A DNA stretch of 47,581 bases from Clostridiales bacterium. GTDB lineage: Bacteria; Bacillota; Clostridia; Lachnospirales; WRAX01. Below are positions 9,644 to 18,730 of this stretch, piece after piece. How positions within the stretch are numbered: position 1 is the stretch's first letter; each line of letters opens with the position of its first letter. The translations under genes and the position numbers were made by a program. The DNA lies in NCBI GenBank assembly GCA_031277225.1, contig JAITMQ010000074.1:1-47581 (forward strand). Direction: 5' to 3'. Under the pieces are notes generated by a model. That model worked only from the letters and a program-made list of their open reading frames with translations. It ran no database searches and was not told the DNA's origin.

Positions 9644-10399
9644 ATGAAAGCGATAATTTTGGCGGCGGGTTATGCGACCAGGCTTCCCATCGCAAGCGGT
9701 ATTCCAAAGCCGCTTTTGCCCGTTTGGGGCAAGCCTGTTATTAGCCATATAATGGAGCAGATAGACGGGGTTGACGGGGTTGACGAAGTCTATCTTGTTT
9801 CCAATGGCAAATTTGCGGGGCATTTTGAGAAATGGCTGGAATCTCATGAATATGCCGCGAATATCACTATTTTAAACAATGGCACAAAAACCCCGGAAAC
9901 CAGACTTGGCGCAATTGGCGACATTATTTTTGCAATGGAGAAAATTGGCCTTGATGACGATGTGCTGATTATTTGCGGCGACAATCTTTTCACCTTTGAT
10001 TTGGCCGAATTCGTGGCTTTTCACAAAAAGACCGGGGGCGATTGCGTTTGCGCCAAGGAAGTGGACGATATTGAAAAGCTAAAAAGCTTCGCCGTTGCGA
10101 CTACGGACGAAAACGGAATTATAACCGATTTTGTCGAAAAGCCGGAGTCGCCCAAGTCAAATTTGGCGGTTTTTGGCCTATATATCTACAAAAAAGACAG
10201 CATGGCCATGCTAAAACAATATATAGCCGAAGGCGGCAATCCCGACGCGCCCGGCAATTTCCCGCAATGGCTCCACAAACGCAAACCCATCTTTTGCTTT
10301 AAATTCAAAGGAGAATGCTTCGACATAGGAACCCTAAAGGCGTATGAAGAGGTCTTACTCCGCTCGACAAAATGTGCTATAATATATTCAATTACATAA
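9644..10399 (+). CDS. Sugar-phosphate nucleotidyltransferase
   Basis: MKAIILAAGYATRLPIASGIPKPLLPVWGKPVI; SD AAAGGAGG and ATG at 9644 (ORF track start 9500 is too long). Confidence 0.9.
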   Translation: MKAIILAAGYATRLPIASGIPKPLLPVWGKPVISHIMEQIDGVDGVDEVYLVSNGKFAGHFEKWLESHEYAANITILNNGTKTPETRLGAIGDIIFAMEKIGLDDDVLIICGDNLFTFDLAEFVAFHKKTGGDCVCAKEVDDIEKLKSFAVATTDENGIITDFVEKPESPKSNLAVFGLYIYKKDSMAMLKQYIAEGGNPDAPGNFPQWLHKRKPIFCFKFKGECFDIGTLKAYEEVLLRSTKCAIIYSIT

Positions 10400-10497
10400 C
10401 TCGCTTCTGTGGATATGGGTCGGGGTTGCTAAAATAGGGGCGGCTTTTTTGTAACCTTGGGGGATTTTGCGGATAATATTAGTGAAGGGGTGAAAAG

Positions 10498-11040
10498 GTG
10501 GACAAAAGTCGGTGCGCGCGAAAAACCGAAATTTTTCAAAATATTTGGGCAAGGCATCATGACACCGTGTTTGCATATGTCCTGGCTTCGCTGAACCATG
10601 ATAGCGAGCTTGCGGACGATTGTATGCAGGATATTGTGGCCCTTGTTTTGACGAAAATGGATGTGGTGGCAAAGCATCCAAATCCGGGCGGGTTTTTTAT
10701 TGTAACCGCGAAGAATTATATTCATAAATACAGGGCTTTGCGGCGGCGCGAAATTCAGCGAAACCTGCCCTTCGACGAAACCACCGTTAAAGCCGCCTAT
10801 GAAGTGGATTTTGATGCCATTTTCGATAGGCCGGTGAATATCGAGAAATTTAAGCGTGAGATTTTGAATAAGCTGGATTTTAAGGAAATGGAGCTTTATC
10901 AGCTGTTTTACGAGGACGGTCTGAAAATTTCGGAAATAGCGGGCAGGCTTAAAATTTCGGAGTCGAATGTAAAGGTGCGGCTTTTTAGGCTTAGGGCGAA
11001 GGTTCGCAAGCAGGTTACGGAAATTTTTGCGAGATTATAA
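10498..11040 (+). CDS. ECF-type RNA polymerase sigma factor
   Basis: Region 2 LNHDSELADDCMQDIVALVL and region 4 LKISEIAGRLKISESNVKVRLFRLRAKV. Confidence 0.85.
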   Translation: MDKSRCARKTEIFQNIWARHHDTVFAYVLASLNHDSELADDCMQDIVALVLTKMDVVAKHPNPGGFFIVTAKNYIHKYRALRRREIQRNLPFDETTVKAAYEVDFDAIFDRPVNIEKFKREILNKLDFKEMELYQLFYEDGLKISEIAGRLKISESNVKVRLFRLRAKVRKQVTEIFARL

Positions 11041-11053
11041 GGAGGTGGTCGGC

Positions 11054-11323
11054 ATGAAAATTAATAGTTTTAACGAGATAAAAAACCAGGCGGCCGGGCG
11101 TTATCGCCCCGCAGGGGGCGCGGATTTTTCCAGCCTGTTTGAGCAATTTCAAAGCTCTGCAAATGGCGGCGTTAAGGGCTTAATCAAGGATTCGCTGGAC
11201 TTAAGTTCGGGCGAAATCATGGGCGAAATTGACCGCCTCTGCAATTGTGAAACGGGCGAAAAAATCGACATGGCACAGCTGGGCGAATTGTTAAAAATTT
11301 ACAATAGTGTGAGGGGGAGCTAA
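11054..11323 (+). CDS. Uncharacterised small protein (89 aa)
   Basis: SD AAGGAGGTGG upstream of ATG 11054; no recognised domain. Confidence 0.65.
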   Translation: MKINSFNEIKNQAAGRYRPAGGADFSSLFEQFQSSANGGVKGLIKDSLDLSSGEIMGEIDRLCNCETGEKIDMAQLGELLKIYNSVRGS

Positions 11324-11325
11324 AT

Positions 11326-11937
11326 ATGAAAATAGTCAATCATGCCGCAATATCAGAGGCTTCGCGAAACTTCACGGCGCGAAATCCAAACGCCACCGAG
11401 CGGGACAGGATTAATTATATGAGGGAAAATCATTGGGCGGCCGCGTCTGCCGACTTTACGATTTTTACGCTTGAGGAATGGCAGGAGAAATTGCAATTTC
11501 ATGTTAATAGCGTCGGGATGAACAATGCCGCGCTTACAACCGGCTATTCCCGCGCGCCGCAGGCCTTGACGGGCGCAAACGAGCTTTGGATTGGCAATGG
11601 CACAAGAATTACGCTGAATAACGGCCATTCGCTGATGTTTGACGGGCAGCAGGTGTTTATGCTGCGCGGCGGCGCGGGGCTTGGGCTGCAAGACCGCGTC
11701 TATGGCAATCCCGATATAAGCGGAATTCGCGAAACCGCCCAATTCGCCAATATGTTGCGGCATTTCGCGAATGGAACGTTGCCGAGTGGCGGGGGAGCTT
11801 TCGACAATGGCTTCGCCTTCCCTAATGCCGGGCGGCATCTTGACGCAATGGGCATTGACACGGCGCAAAATTTCAGCGTAAACGGCGTTGAAATGCGCTT
11901 CGTTAATGGCGAAATTCGTAATGTGAGGAGGAATTAA
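11326..11937 (+). CDS. Uncharacterised protein (203 aa)
   Basis: Starts 2 nt after the previous stop; no recognised domain. Confidence 0.65.
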   Translation: MKIVNHAAISEASRNFTARNPNATERDRINYMRENHWAAASADFTIFTLEEWQEKLQFHVNSVGMNNAALTTGYSRAPQALTGANELWIGNGTRITLNNGHSLMFDGQQVFMLRGGAGLGLQDRVYGNPDISGIRETAQFANMLRHFANGTLPSGGGAFDNGFAFPNAGRHLDAMGIDTAQNFSVNGVEMRFVNGEIRNVRRN

Positions 11938-11938
11938 A

Positions 11939-12496
11939 ATGGTATGTTCTGTGGCGAAAAGAGTTGCAAATACGATTTATAACAGCGGTTGGATGGTTAA
12001 CCATAATCCCGATTTTGATGTTGCAAGGGCGATGGAGGAGCTTAGTGCCCAAGAGTTTAGGAGGATGCGGAGCAAATATGTCAGACCTCTGGATTTAAGG
12101 GGCAAAACCGCGCAGGAAATTTATGCCGAACTAAGCGCGCGCGGCGGCGTGGCTAATAGGATTGGCGCGGATTATCATATTACCCTGAATCAAAGCCAAA
12201 AGTGGCTTGCCGAGAATCGGCCGGATATTCACCGCAATATTCAGCGACAACACGGCAATATTTACGCGAAATTCGGCATTCAAGTCGAATGGGGGCAGGG
12301 TACGAATGTTGGTATTATTCGGAATGATGACCCAAGCAACCTTGCGGGCAATACGGCAGGAATGAATTCCAAGAGCACATTTATGCACGATTTGATTCAC
12401 GAATTTCACCAAAGCGGTCAATGTGGGTGCTGTGAGCCAAATTCGTGGGTATGGGATTCCGTTGGGCAAGGATGGCGCAAAAGGAGTACGCCCTAA
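11939..12496 (+). CDS. Uncharacterised protein with M91-like metallopeptidase motif HDLIHEFH
   Basis: Starts 1 nt after the previous stop; STFMHDLIHEFHQSG resembles the HELIHAYH signature of Peptidase_M91. Confidence 0.55.
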   Translation: MVCSVAKRVANTIYNSGWMVNHNPDFDVARAMEELSAQEFRRMRSKYVRPLDLRGKTAQEIYAELSARGGVANRIGADYHITLNQSQKWLAENRPDIHRNIQRQHGNIYAKFGIQVEWGQGTNVGIIRNDDPSNLAGNTAGMNSKSTFMHDLIHEFHQSGQCGCCEPNSWVWDSVGQGWRKRSTP

Positions 12497-12518
12497 GGCG
12501 GCGAATAGGAGGGAAATT

Positions 12519-13013
12519 ATGATTAACAGCATAGGCACAAACGCCGCATTGGAGCGGCATCTTGCGCGGCAGGTCGGCAAGCCGCAGGACATAAATATCA
12601 ATTTTTCGCCAAATTCCGGCACAATTGTTGAGCTTAGTTTTGAGGCCGTTTTCACGGCGGGCGTGCGCCTGCCCGGCGGCATGATGTCGGCTTCGGTTTA
12701 TAAGGCCGAAAGTTTTTCGAGCGGCTATCCGATTATGCTTGTGAAGGGGCGTGATGTTTGCGGCGCGCGCTTTGAAGTCGAGGTTAATATTAACGACATA
12801 GACCCGAATAATGCCTCTTTTATCGAAATGTTTGCGCTGGACGGCTTTCTTGCGGCGCATGGAAAGCCCGCAGAAACGACGCGGGCGGCGGCGCGCGCGC
12901 TATTTGAGCAAGAAACTTTGGAAGGCAATGCCTTTACAAAATTTGGCTTTGTCGCCATCTTCGCCACCGCGCAGCAAAATGAGATTTTGGATAGCTTATT
13001 AAATCTTGCCTAG
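12519..13013 (+). CDS. Uncharacterised protein (164 aa)
   Basis: SD AGGAGGG then ATG at 12519; ORF track start 12423 overlaps the preceding gene. Confidence 0.6.
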   Translation: MINSIGTNAALERHLARQVGKPQDININFSPNSGTIVELSFEAVFTAGVRLPGGMMSASVYKAESFSSGYPIMLVKGRDVCGARFEVEVNINDIDPNNASFIEMFALDGFLAAHGKPAETTRAAARALFEQETLEGNAFTKFGFVAIFATAQQNEILDSLLNLA

Positions 13014-13021
13014 CCGTTAGT

Positions 13022-13057
13022 GCCGACTAAAGTCGGCTAAAGTAACGCTTCAAAGCG
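13022..13057. repeat. Two adjacent hairpins GCCGACTaaAGTCGGC and CGCTTcaAAGCG
   Basis: Exact complementary arms at 13022-13037 and 13046-13057. Confidence 0.6.
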
Positions 13058-13189
13058 CAAGGGTAAAGCGGGTTCATGCTAGGGGGCAGTTCAACTTAGC
13101 TACTTAAAATATGATTCTTTAGGGGGACTATAAGCGCGCCGCCCGGCGGCGAAATTCCTCAAGCCGCAAAAGACCATATTGCGCGGAAT

Positions 13190-13441
13190 ATGTTTGAGGA
13201 TTTGGGCCCTTTAATGGCGTCTGAAGCCAAAACCGATGCTCTTACGAAATTCGGCGCAAGCCAAAAAGAAGCTTTCGAGCAACGCCTGCAGGAGAGCTTT
13301 GAAAATGCGGCAGGGCTGGGGATTCCGCTCCAATTAATGGAAGGAATGTATGAAAAGGCCGTAAATATAATACTTTCCGGCGATTCAAATCAGAGCATCA
13401 ATATTCTTTGGAACATACTCGAATTTAGGGCGCAGTCGTAA
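13190..13441 (+). CDS. Uncharacterised small ORF, possibly the 3' remnant of a larger gene
   Basis: Frame open upstream to the TGA near 13113 without an ATG or clear SD before 13190; overlaps convergent GH26 gene by 17 bp. Confidence 0.35.
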   Translation: MFEDLGPLMASEAKTDALTKFGASQKEAFEQRLQESFENAAGLGIPLQLMEGMYEKAVNIILSGDSNQSINILWNILEFRAQS

Positions 13442-15509
13442 TCTCAACCGTCCGCCTTGCCGAATTCCACTCAACCTGCGCCCCGACGGCCTCGGCCAAC
13501 ATTCGCACGGGCATCAGCGTTCGGCCGTCCACAATCAGCGAGCGTTGGTCTTCAAAACTACTTATTGTACCATTAATGCTTAAAGTATTAGTACCAATGA
13601 CATGATTCACCACCACATTCCCAAGCGTCAAAATCGCGGCATTGGCGGCGGGGTCATGCCCAACGGCCATGCCCAGCGCCTCGGCAATTGCGCGCAGGGG
13701 AACTTTAGTTCGGTCGTCAATCAGCTGCGGCGGCACCTCAAAATTTTGTCGAATTCCGTCAATCGTTACATTTATGCCGCCGTCGGTGATGCTCACAAAA
13801 TTCCCAATTTTTGTAAGGGTGAAGTTGACCTCCTGCAAAATTCGCCCCTCGTGAAGCGCGCGAACGCTTAGCGCATAATCGCCGTCGGCGCGCCCCGAAA
13901 GGTCAAAAACCGCGCGATATGGCACATTATGCGCCTCGCCCAGCCACTCATTGTTCAGCCAATATTGCACAATCACGCCATCAAGATTAAAAAACGGCGC
14001 ATAAGTCAGCAAAGTTACGGCATTTGCGGGCATTGTGGCAGAACCTAGTCGCCCATAACTAATCTGCGCCTCGGTCTGTCCCTGCCGGATAAAATGCGGC
14101 AAAGCCGTCATTTCGACATAAAGTGCGCGCGCCGCAGGGCTTGCGTTAAAATCATAACGAAAATGGGAACTGTGAATATATGTGTTGAACCAAAACATGG
14201 CCTTAACCTGCGGGAAAAGCATGGGAATATAGGCATATGTCTGGCGAATTCGCGGCAGGGCCCAGTCCGTCAAATCCTCACTATTTGGGCGATTGTGAAG
14301 CTGAACGCCGCCCTCGGAAATGAAAATGGGCTTGCGGTCGCCAAAATTTTCCACCACATAGCGCACAAAAGCCACGGGATTGGCAAATTCGCCCGTGCGA
14401 AAAATTGCGGCGTCCACGGCCGAAGTGTCGGGATTGCCCATAAAATAGCGGTTTGTGTACAGCGAAATTCCGACCCAATCGACATAATCGTCGCCGGGAT
14501 AAAACATATGAAAGTCCAGCCCTGCGCCCGAAATGAAATTCGGCACCCACGCCATGGCGACATTTGGGGCTTCGCGGCGCATAATGTCGGCAATAAAGCG
14601 GAATGCGGCAATGAATTCCTGCGGATTTGCGGGGGTTTCCCAAATATTCATTTCGCCGCCAATTCGCAGCAAGAAAGGCAGGCCTTGGGCGTTTAAAAAG
14701 CGCGCGGCTTCGGTGATTTTCGGGCCTTCCTGCAGAACGCGGGCGGGAGTTGCGCCCTCATTCAAAAAATTCCAGGCAATTTGAATCATGGAATAATCAT
14801 GGCGCGAAAAGCCCATTCTCTCGTTTTGCGCGAGGTCAAACGATACTCTTTGTGCCAAAATATCGACTTCAAATTCGACATAAATCATGGTGGCGGATGC
14901 GCGCGTGGGATTGGCCTTAAAAGCCGCTATATATGCGGGTTCGCCGAAGAAAACGCCTCGGCGCGGCTCGTGCGGCGCGCCAAAATACACGGCATCGCCG
15001 CTGCCGTCCCACAACTCTGCATACACTTGAATTCCTACATCCAAAGTATCAATTTCGCCTTGAATTCGCCTGCGCGCAAATTCCATATCGTCGGGATTAC
15101 CGCCAATATGCGGAATCAAGGCCTGATAGAGGTCAACGAATTGCAGGGCAATTCTAAGTGCCCAAAGTTCGCCTTCGCGATTGCCCAAAAGCCCGTAATG
15201 GCGGGCAACAGCATTGGAAACTATCCACAAATTGTTAACAATAAAACCATAGCGAAGCACATCCGCGCCCCATTGCGCCACGCGCGCCTCCATGCTCTGA
15301 CCCGCCAGCCAAAAATCGACAATTGCGCGGCCATAATGCACCACAGCGGCGGAATTTCCCGAATTTAGGGCATTTGTGTAGGGCGTGTTCAATGCCCAAA
15401 ATCCAGCGGGAACGGCGGCAACATCGCCAAATTCGACAGCCTTCGCGGGTATTGTTGCGCTAATTAGCATTAAAACGGCTAAAATCAGCGGAATAACAGC
15501 TTTTCTCAT
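13425..15509 (-). CDS. Secreted GH26-like glycoside hydrolase with C-terminal copper-amine-oxidase N-terminal-like domains
   Basis: Signal peptide; FLLRIGGEMN and PIFISEGGV fit GH26 acid/base and nucleophile positions; VPLRAIAEALGMAVGHD and LMPVRMLAEAVGAQVEWNSARRTVEI repeats. Confidence 0.7.
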   Translation of the reverse strand: MRKAVIPLILAVLMLISATIPAKAVEFGDVAAVPAGFWALNTPYTNALNSGNSAAVVHYGRAIVDFWLAGQSMEARVAQWGADVLRYGFIVNNLWIVSNAVARHYGLLGNREGELWALRIALQFVDLYQALIPHIGGNPDDMEFARRRIQGEIDTLDVGIQVYAELWDGSGDAVYFGAPHEPRRGVFFGEPAYIAAFKANPTRASATMIYVEFEVDILAQRVSFDLAQNERMGFSRHDYSMIQIAWNFLNEGATPARVLQEGPKITEAARFLNAQGLPFLLRIGGEMNIWETPANPQEFIAAFRFIADIMRREAPNVAMAWVPNFISGAGLDFHMFYPGDDYVDWVGISLYTNRYFMGNPDTSAVDAAIFRTGEFANPVAFVRYVVENFGDRKPIFISEGGVQLHNRPNSEDLTDWALPRIRQTYAYIPMLFPQVKAMFWFNTYIHSSHFRYDFNASPAARALYVEMTALPHFIRQGQTEAQISYGRLGSATMPANAVTLLTYAPFFNLDGVIVQYWLNNEWLGEAHNVPYRAVFDLSGRADGDYALSVRALHEGRILQEVNFTLTKIGNFVSITDGGINVTIDGIRQNFEVPPQLIDDRTKVPLRAIAEALGMAVGHDPAANAAILTLGNVVVNHVIGTNTLSINGTISSFEDQRSLIVDGRTLMPVRMLAEAVGAQVEWNSARRTVEITTAP

Positions 15510-15512
15510 ATT

Positions 15513-17144
15513 TTACCTCCCGGAAATTCTCGAAATTTCCTTGATATTTTGAGCCTGCCGCCGCATCTCCTGCGCGGCCAAACGCGTGGTATTTGTGATT
15601 TGCGCGCCGCCGATTAAGCGCGCAATTTCGGTGGTTACGCCGTCTTCGGTGAGGCGGTGGACATGGGTTAGGCTGCGTTCGCCCTGCGCGCTTTTTTCAA
15701 TCATGAAATTCGCGTCGCCCATGGCCGCAATTTGTGGCAGATGGGTTATGCACAAAATTTGGTGCGATATGCTTAAAACTGCGAGTTTCTGGGCAACTTG
15801 CTGAGCCGTGCGCCCGCTTATCCCCGCGTCAATTTCGTCAAAAATGAAGGTGGGAATATTGTCGTAATTTGCCAGCGCGGTCTTTAAAGCCAGCATAATC
15901 CGCGACATTTCGCCGCCGGAGGCAATGCGGTCAAGCGGCGCAATTTCCTCGCCTTTATTGGCGCAAATCAGGAATTGCGCGCGGTCAAAGCCATTTGTGC
16001 CGAATTCTTTGCGGCGGCTGACCTCGATGGCAAAACGCGCGTCGCTCATGCCCAAATCCCGCAGAATTTCGGCGATTTGCGCCGATAGACGCTCCGCCGC
16101 CTCCTTACGAATTTTCGACATAATAAGACAATTGCGCCCTATTTCTTTCTCCAGCTCGCGCTTTTCCGCCGCCAGGCGCACCTTCTCCTCACGATTTGAT
16201 TCTATAACTTCAAATTTTTTCTGCAACTCTATGTAGTATTCCAAAATTTCGGGAATATTTTTTTTGTATTTTTGCTTTAAACGATACAAAATATCCAGTC
16301 GAGCCTCGATTTCATCAATTTCCGCGGGGTCATGCTCCAAATTTTCGGCATAACGCGCGAAATTTAGCGACAAATCTTCGATTTGAGCATGTAAATCGGC
16401 CAAATTTTCGGCATCTTGGTTCTGTGAAGGGTCGAGTTCGGCGATTGTGGCGGCAAATTCGGCGGCATTGGCCAAAATCCCCGCAATATTCAGCTCTACA
16501 AGGCCATGCGCCGCGCGCGAAATTCGCTCCGAGTTTACTAAAAGTAGCTTCCGATGACTTAGCTCCGCCTCCTCATCCGTCGACAATTTGGCCTCCTCGA
16601 TTTCCTTGAATTGGAAGCGATAAAATTCCAATTGCTCCTCATTTCCGTCCACTTTTTCCAACTCGGAAATATACTGCTGTAATTTTTTGTAATCCACAAT
16701 ATTGCCTAAAAGTCGGGCTTTTGGCTCATGCAACTCCTCTTGACAAAAGCGGTCAAGCAACTCTAAGTGCCTATTCGAATCCAACAAAGACTGATGCTCA
16801 TGCTGGCCATGCACGTCCAAAAGTTGCGCAGAAATTTCGCGCAACATACTGATTGTAATGGTTTTTCCATTAACTTTACAGACCGAACGTCCCTGATTAT
16901 CGTGCCGACGATAAATCAAAATTTCCTCGTCATCATTGCGGAAAAAGGCCTCAACTTCGGCGAATTCCGCGCCTGCCCGCACAAATTCGCGCCCCACGCG
17001 GCCGCCCAAAACAAAACTTAGAGAATCAATTAAAATCGACTTTCCCGCGCCCGTTTCCCCCGTGAGGATATTCAGCCCGCCGCAAAATTCCAGCTCAACT
17101 TCCTCGATTAGCGCGACATTCTTAACTTTTAGTAGCTCCAGCAT
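15513..17144 (-). CDS. recN: DNA repair protein RecN
   Basis: MLELLKVKNVALIEEVELEF, GETGAGKSILIDSLSFVLG, RIASGGEMSRIMLALK, IFDEIDAGISG; start at 17144 instead of 17183. Confidence 0.95.
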   Translation of the reverse strand: MLELLKVKNVALIEEVELEFCGGLNILTGETGAGKSILIDSLSFVLGGRVGREFVRAGAEFAEVEAFFRNDDEEILIYRRHDNQGRSVCKVNGKTITISMLREISAQLLDVHGQHEHQSLLDSNRHLELLDRFCQEELHEPKARLLGNIVDYKKLQQYISELEKVDGNEEQLEFYRFQFKEIEEAKLSTDEEAELSHRKLLLVNSERISRAAHGLVELNIAGILANAAEFAATIAELDPSQNQDAENLADLHAQIEDLSLNFARYAENLEHDPAEIDEIEARLDILYRLKQKYKKNIPEILEYYIELQKKFEVIESNREEKVRLAAEKRELEKEIGRNCLIMSKIRKEAAERLSAQIAEILRDLGMSDARFAIEVSRRKEFGTNGFDRAQFLICANKGEEIAPLDRIASGGEMSRIMLALKTALANYDNIPTFIFDEIDAGISGRTAQQVAQKLAVLSISHQILCITHLPQIAAMGDANFMIEKSAQGERSLTHVHRLTEDGVTTEIARLIGGAQITNTTRLAAQEMRRQAQNIKEISRISGR

Positions 17145-17145
17145 A

Positions 17146-17937
17146 CTATACCCCCAGTCCCATTTTAATACGGAAAGTTTCATAAAAACTCATATTATGG
17201 GTACGAATAATATTAGTTGTATATTCGGATGACTGCACAATTAGCTCAATTGGGGCATCTTCGGGCGCAGCCGTTTCCAGCGGTTCGCCGTCGCAAGTGA
17301 TACTAGTCATCGCTAGGTTTTCAATACTAATAGTAATAATATCGTCGCAAGAAACCACCGCAGGCCGCACGCTGAGCGAATGAGGGCAAATGGGAGTAAT
17401 TGCCATCATTTGCGCGTCGGGCTTAAGCAGGGGGCCGCCCGCCGAAAGGGAATAGGCCGTCGAGCCCGTGGGCGTGGCGACGATTACGCCGTCGGCGCAA
17501 AAATCGTCCATAAATTCGCCGTTGAGAGCGAGGCGAATGTCGATTGGGCGGGGATTTTGGCCGCGATGGACGCATAGGTCATTGAGAGCAAGATGACTTT
17601 TAGTACTGTCATTAATGCTAACTTTAAGCATCATTCGCCGCTCAATTTTGAAATCCCCTGCAAGTAATTTTTGCAGGGATTCCCGCGCGTCCGAAGCGTC
17701 CCCATCCGTCAAATAGCCCATTTTTCCGAGGTTTATGCCCAGTAGCGGTATGCCGCGCGCGGCCACATGGCGCGCGGCGGCCAGCATAGTGCCGTCGCCG
17801 CCCAAAACCACCATAAAATCGGGGTTTTCGCCGTCACAAACCCCATGCCCCGACTTGCGCACGAAGTCGGCCAAATTTTCCGTGAACGCCAGCCCGCAGT
17901 CCCTAGCATTATTTGTAAAAAATGTAATCTTCTTCAT
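17146..17937 (-). CDS. nadK: NAD kinase
   Basis: VVLGGDGTMLAAAR, LGINLGKMGYLTD, DGVIVATPTGSTAYSLSAGGP. Confidence 0.95.
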   Translation of the reverse strand: MKKITFFTNNARDCGLAFTENLADFVRKSGHGVCDGENPDFMVVLGGDGTMLAAARHVAARGIPLLGINLGKMGYLTDGDASDARESLQKLLAGDFKIERRMMLKVSINDSTKSHLALNDLCVHRGQNPRPIDIRLALNGEFMDDFCADGVIVATPTGSTAYSLSAGGPLLKPDAQMMAITPICPHSLSVRPAVVSCDDIITISIENLAMTSITCDGEPLETAAPEDAPIELIVQSSEYTTNIIRTHNMSFYETFRIKMGLGV

Positions 17938-17938
17938 T

Positions 17939-18730
17939 TTACAACTCCATAAAGGCTCGATTTACAACTTTTTGTATAGTACTCTTACTTAGCTCAACCC
18001 CGCCAATCCTATCCGCAAAAAATAGATACTCCCTGTTGCCATTTTGCCCCTTAATAGGTGAAAAATCCAGTCCCGCAGGGCGCAATCCGCAAGTTTTGAC
18101 AGCCTCGCAAACCCGCTCTATTGCGGCGATATGGTCGTTTGGCCGACGAGCCACGCCGCGCTTGTCCACGCGCCCCGGCCCGACTTCAAATTGCGGCTTA
18201 GCAAGCAAAACTATTTGTCCACTTTTTGCCAAAAATTCGGAAATTTTCGGCAGGACTAAAGTCAGCGAGATGAAGGACAGGTCGACGGCGATGAATTCGG
18301 GTTCGAAGGGCAATTCTTCGGGGGATAAATCCCGAATATCCAGCCCTTCGCGGGAAATGACCCGTGGGTCAGCGGCCAGTTTCGGGTGCAGTTGCCCAAT
18401 TCCATTCTCCACCGCAAACACGCTTTTGGCACCATTTTGTAACATACAATCCGTGAAGCCGCCTGTCGCCGCTCCAACATCCAGGCAATATTTATTTTGT
18501 AACTCTAAGTTAAAGACCCGCAGGGCTTTGGCTAACTTTAACCCACCACGCGACACAAATTGCGGCGGAACAGCATCCACAAAAACTGCCGTATTTTCAG
18601 GGAATTTTGCCCCCGGCTTTCGCCGAACTCTGCCCAATACGCTACATTTCCCCGATACAATTAGTTCCTTCGCGAATTCCCGCGAAACCCCCGCCGCCTC
18701 GCTGACCAGCAAATCCAATCGCCTATCCAT
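17939..18730 (-). CDS. tlyA: TlyA family rRNA methyltransferase / hemolysin-like
   Basis: N-terminal S4 domain, YVSRGGLKLAKAL-type segment (FVSRGGLKLAKAL), DVGAATGGFTDCML, FIAVDLSFISL. Confidence 0.93.
   Translation of the reverse strand: MDRRLDLLVSEAAGVSREFAKELIVSGKCSVLGRVRRKPGAKFPENTAVFVDAVPPQFVSRGGLKLAKALRVFNLELQNKYCLDVGAATGGFTDCMLQNGAKSVFAVENGIGQLHPKLAADPRVISREGLDIRDLSPEELPFEPEFIAVDLSFISLTLVLPKISEFLAKSGQIVLLAKPQFEVGPGRVDKRGVARRPNDHIAAIERVCEAVKTCGLRPAGLDFSPIKGQNGNREYLFFADRIGGVELSKSTIQKVVNRAFMEL

Noticed and set aside
9760-9786. GACGGGGTT tandem repeat in the nucleotidyltransferase gene
   Set aside because: Only two to three in-frame units (DGVDGVDEV); ordinary coding variation.
13014-13137. 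Cyclic-di-GMP or other known riboswitch upstream of 13190
   Set aside because: Hairpins present but no match to conserved riboswitch core sequences I can recall.
14094-14696. Antisense ORFs inside the GH26-like gene (14094-14696, 14781-15368)
   Set aside because: Shadow ORFs; sense frame has clear GH26 and copper-amine-oxidase-N motifs.
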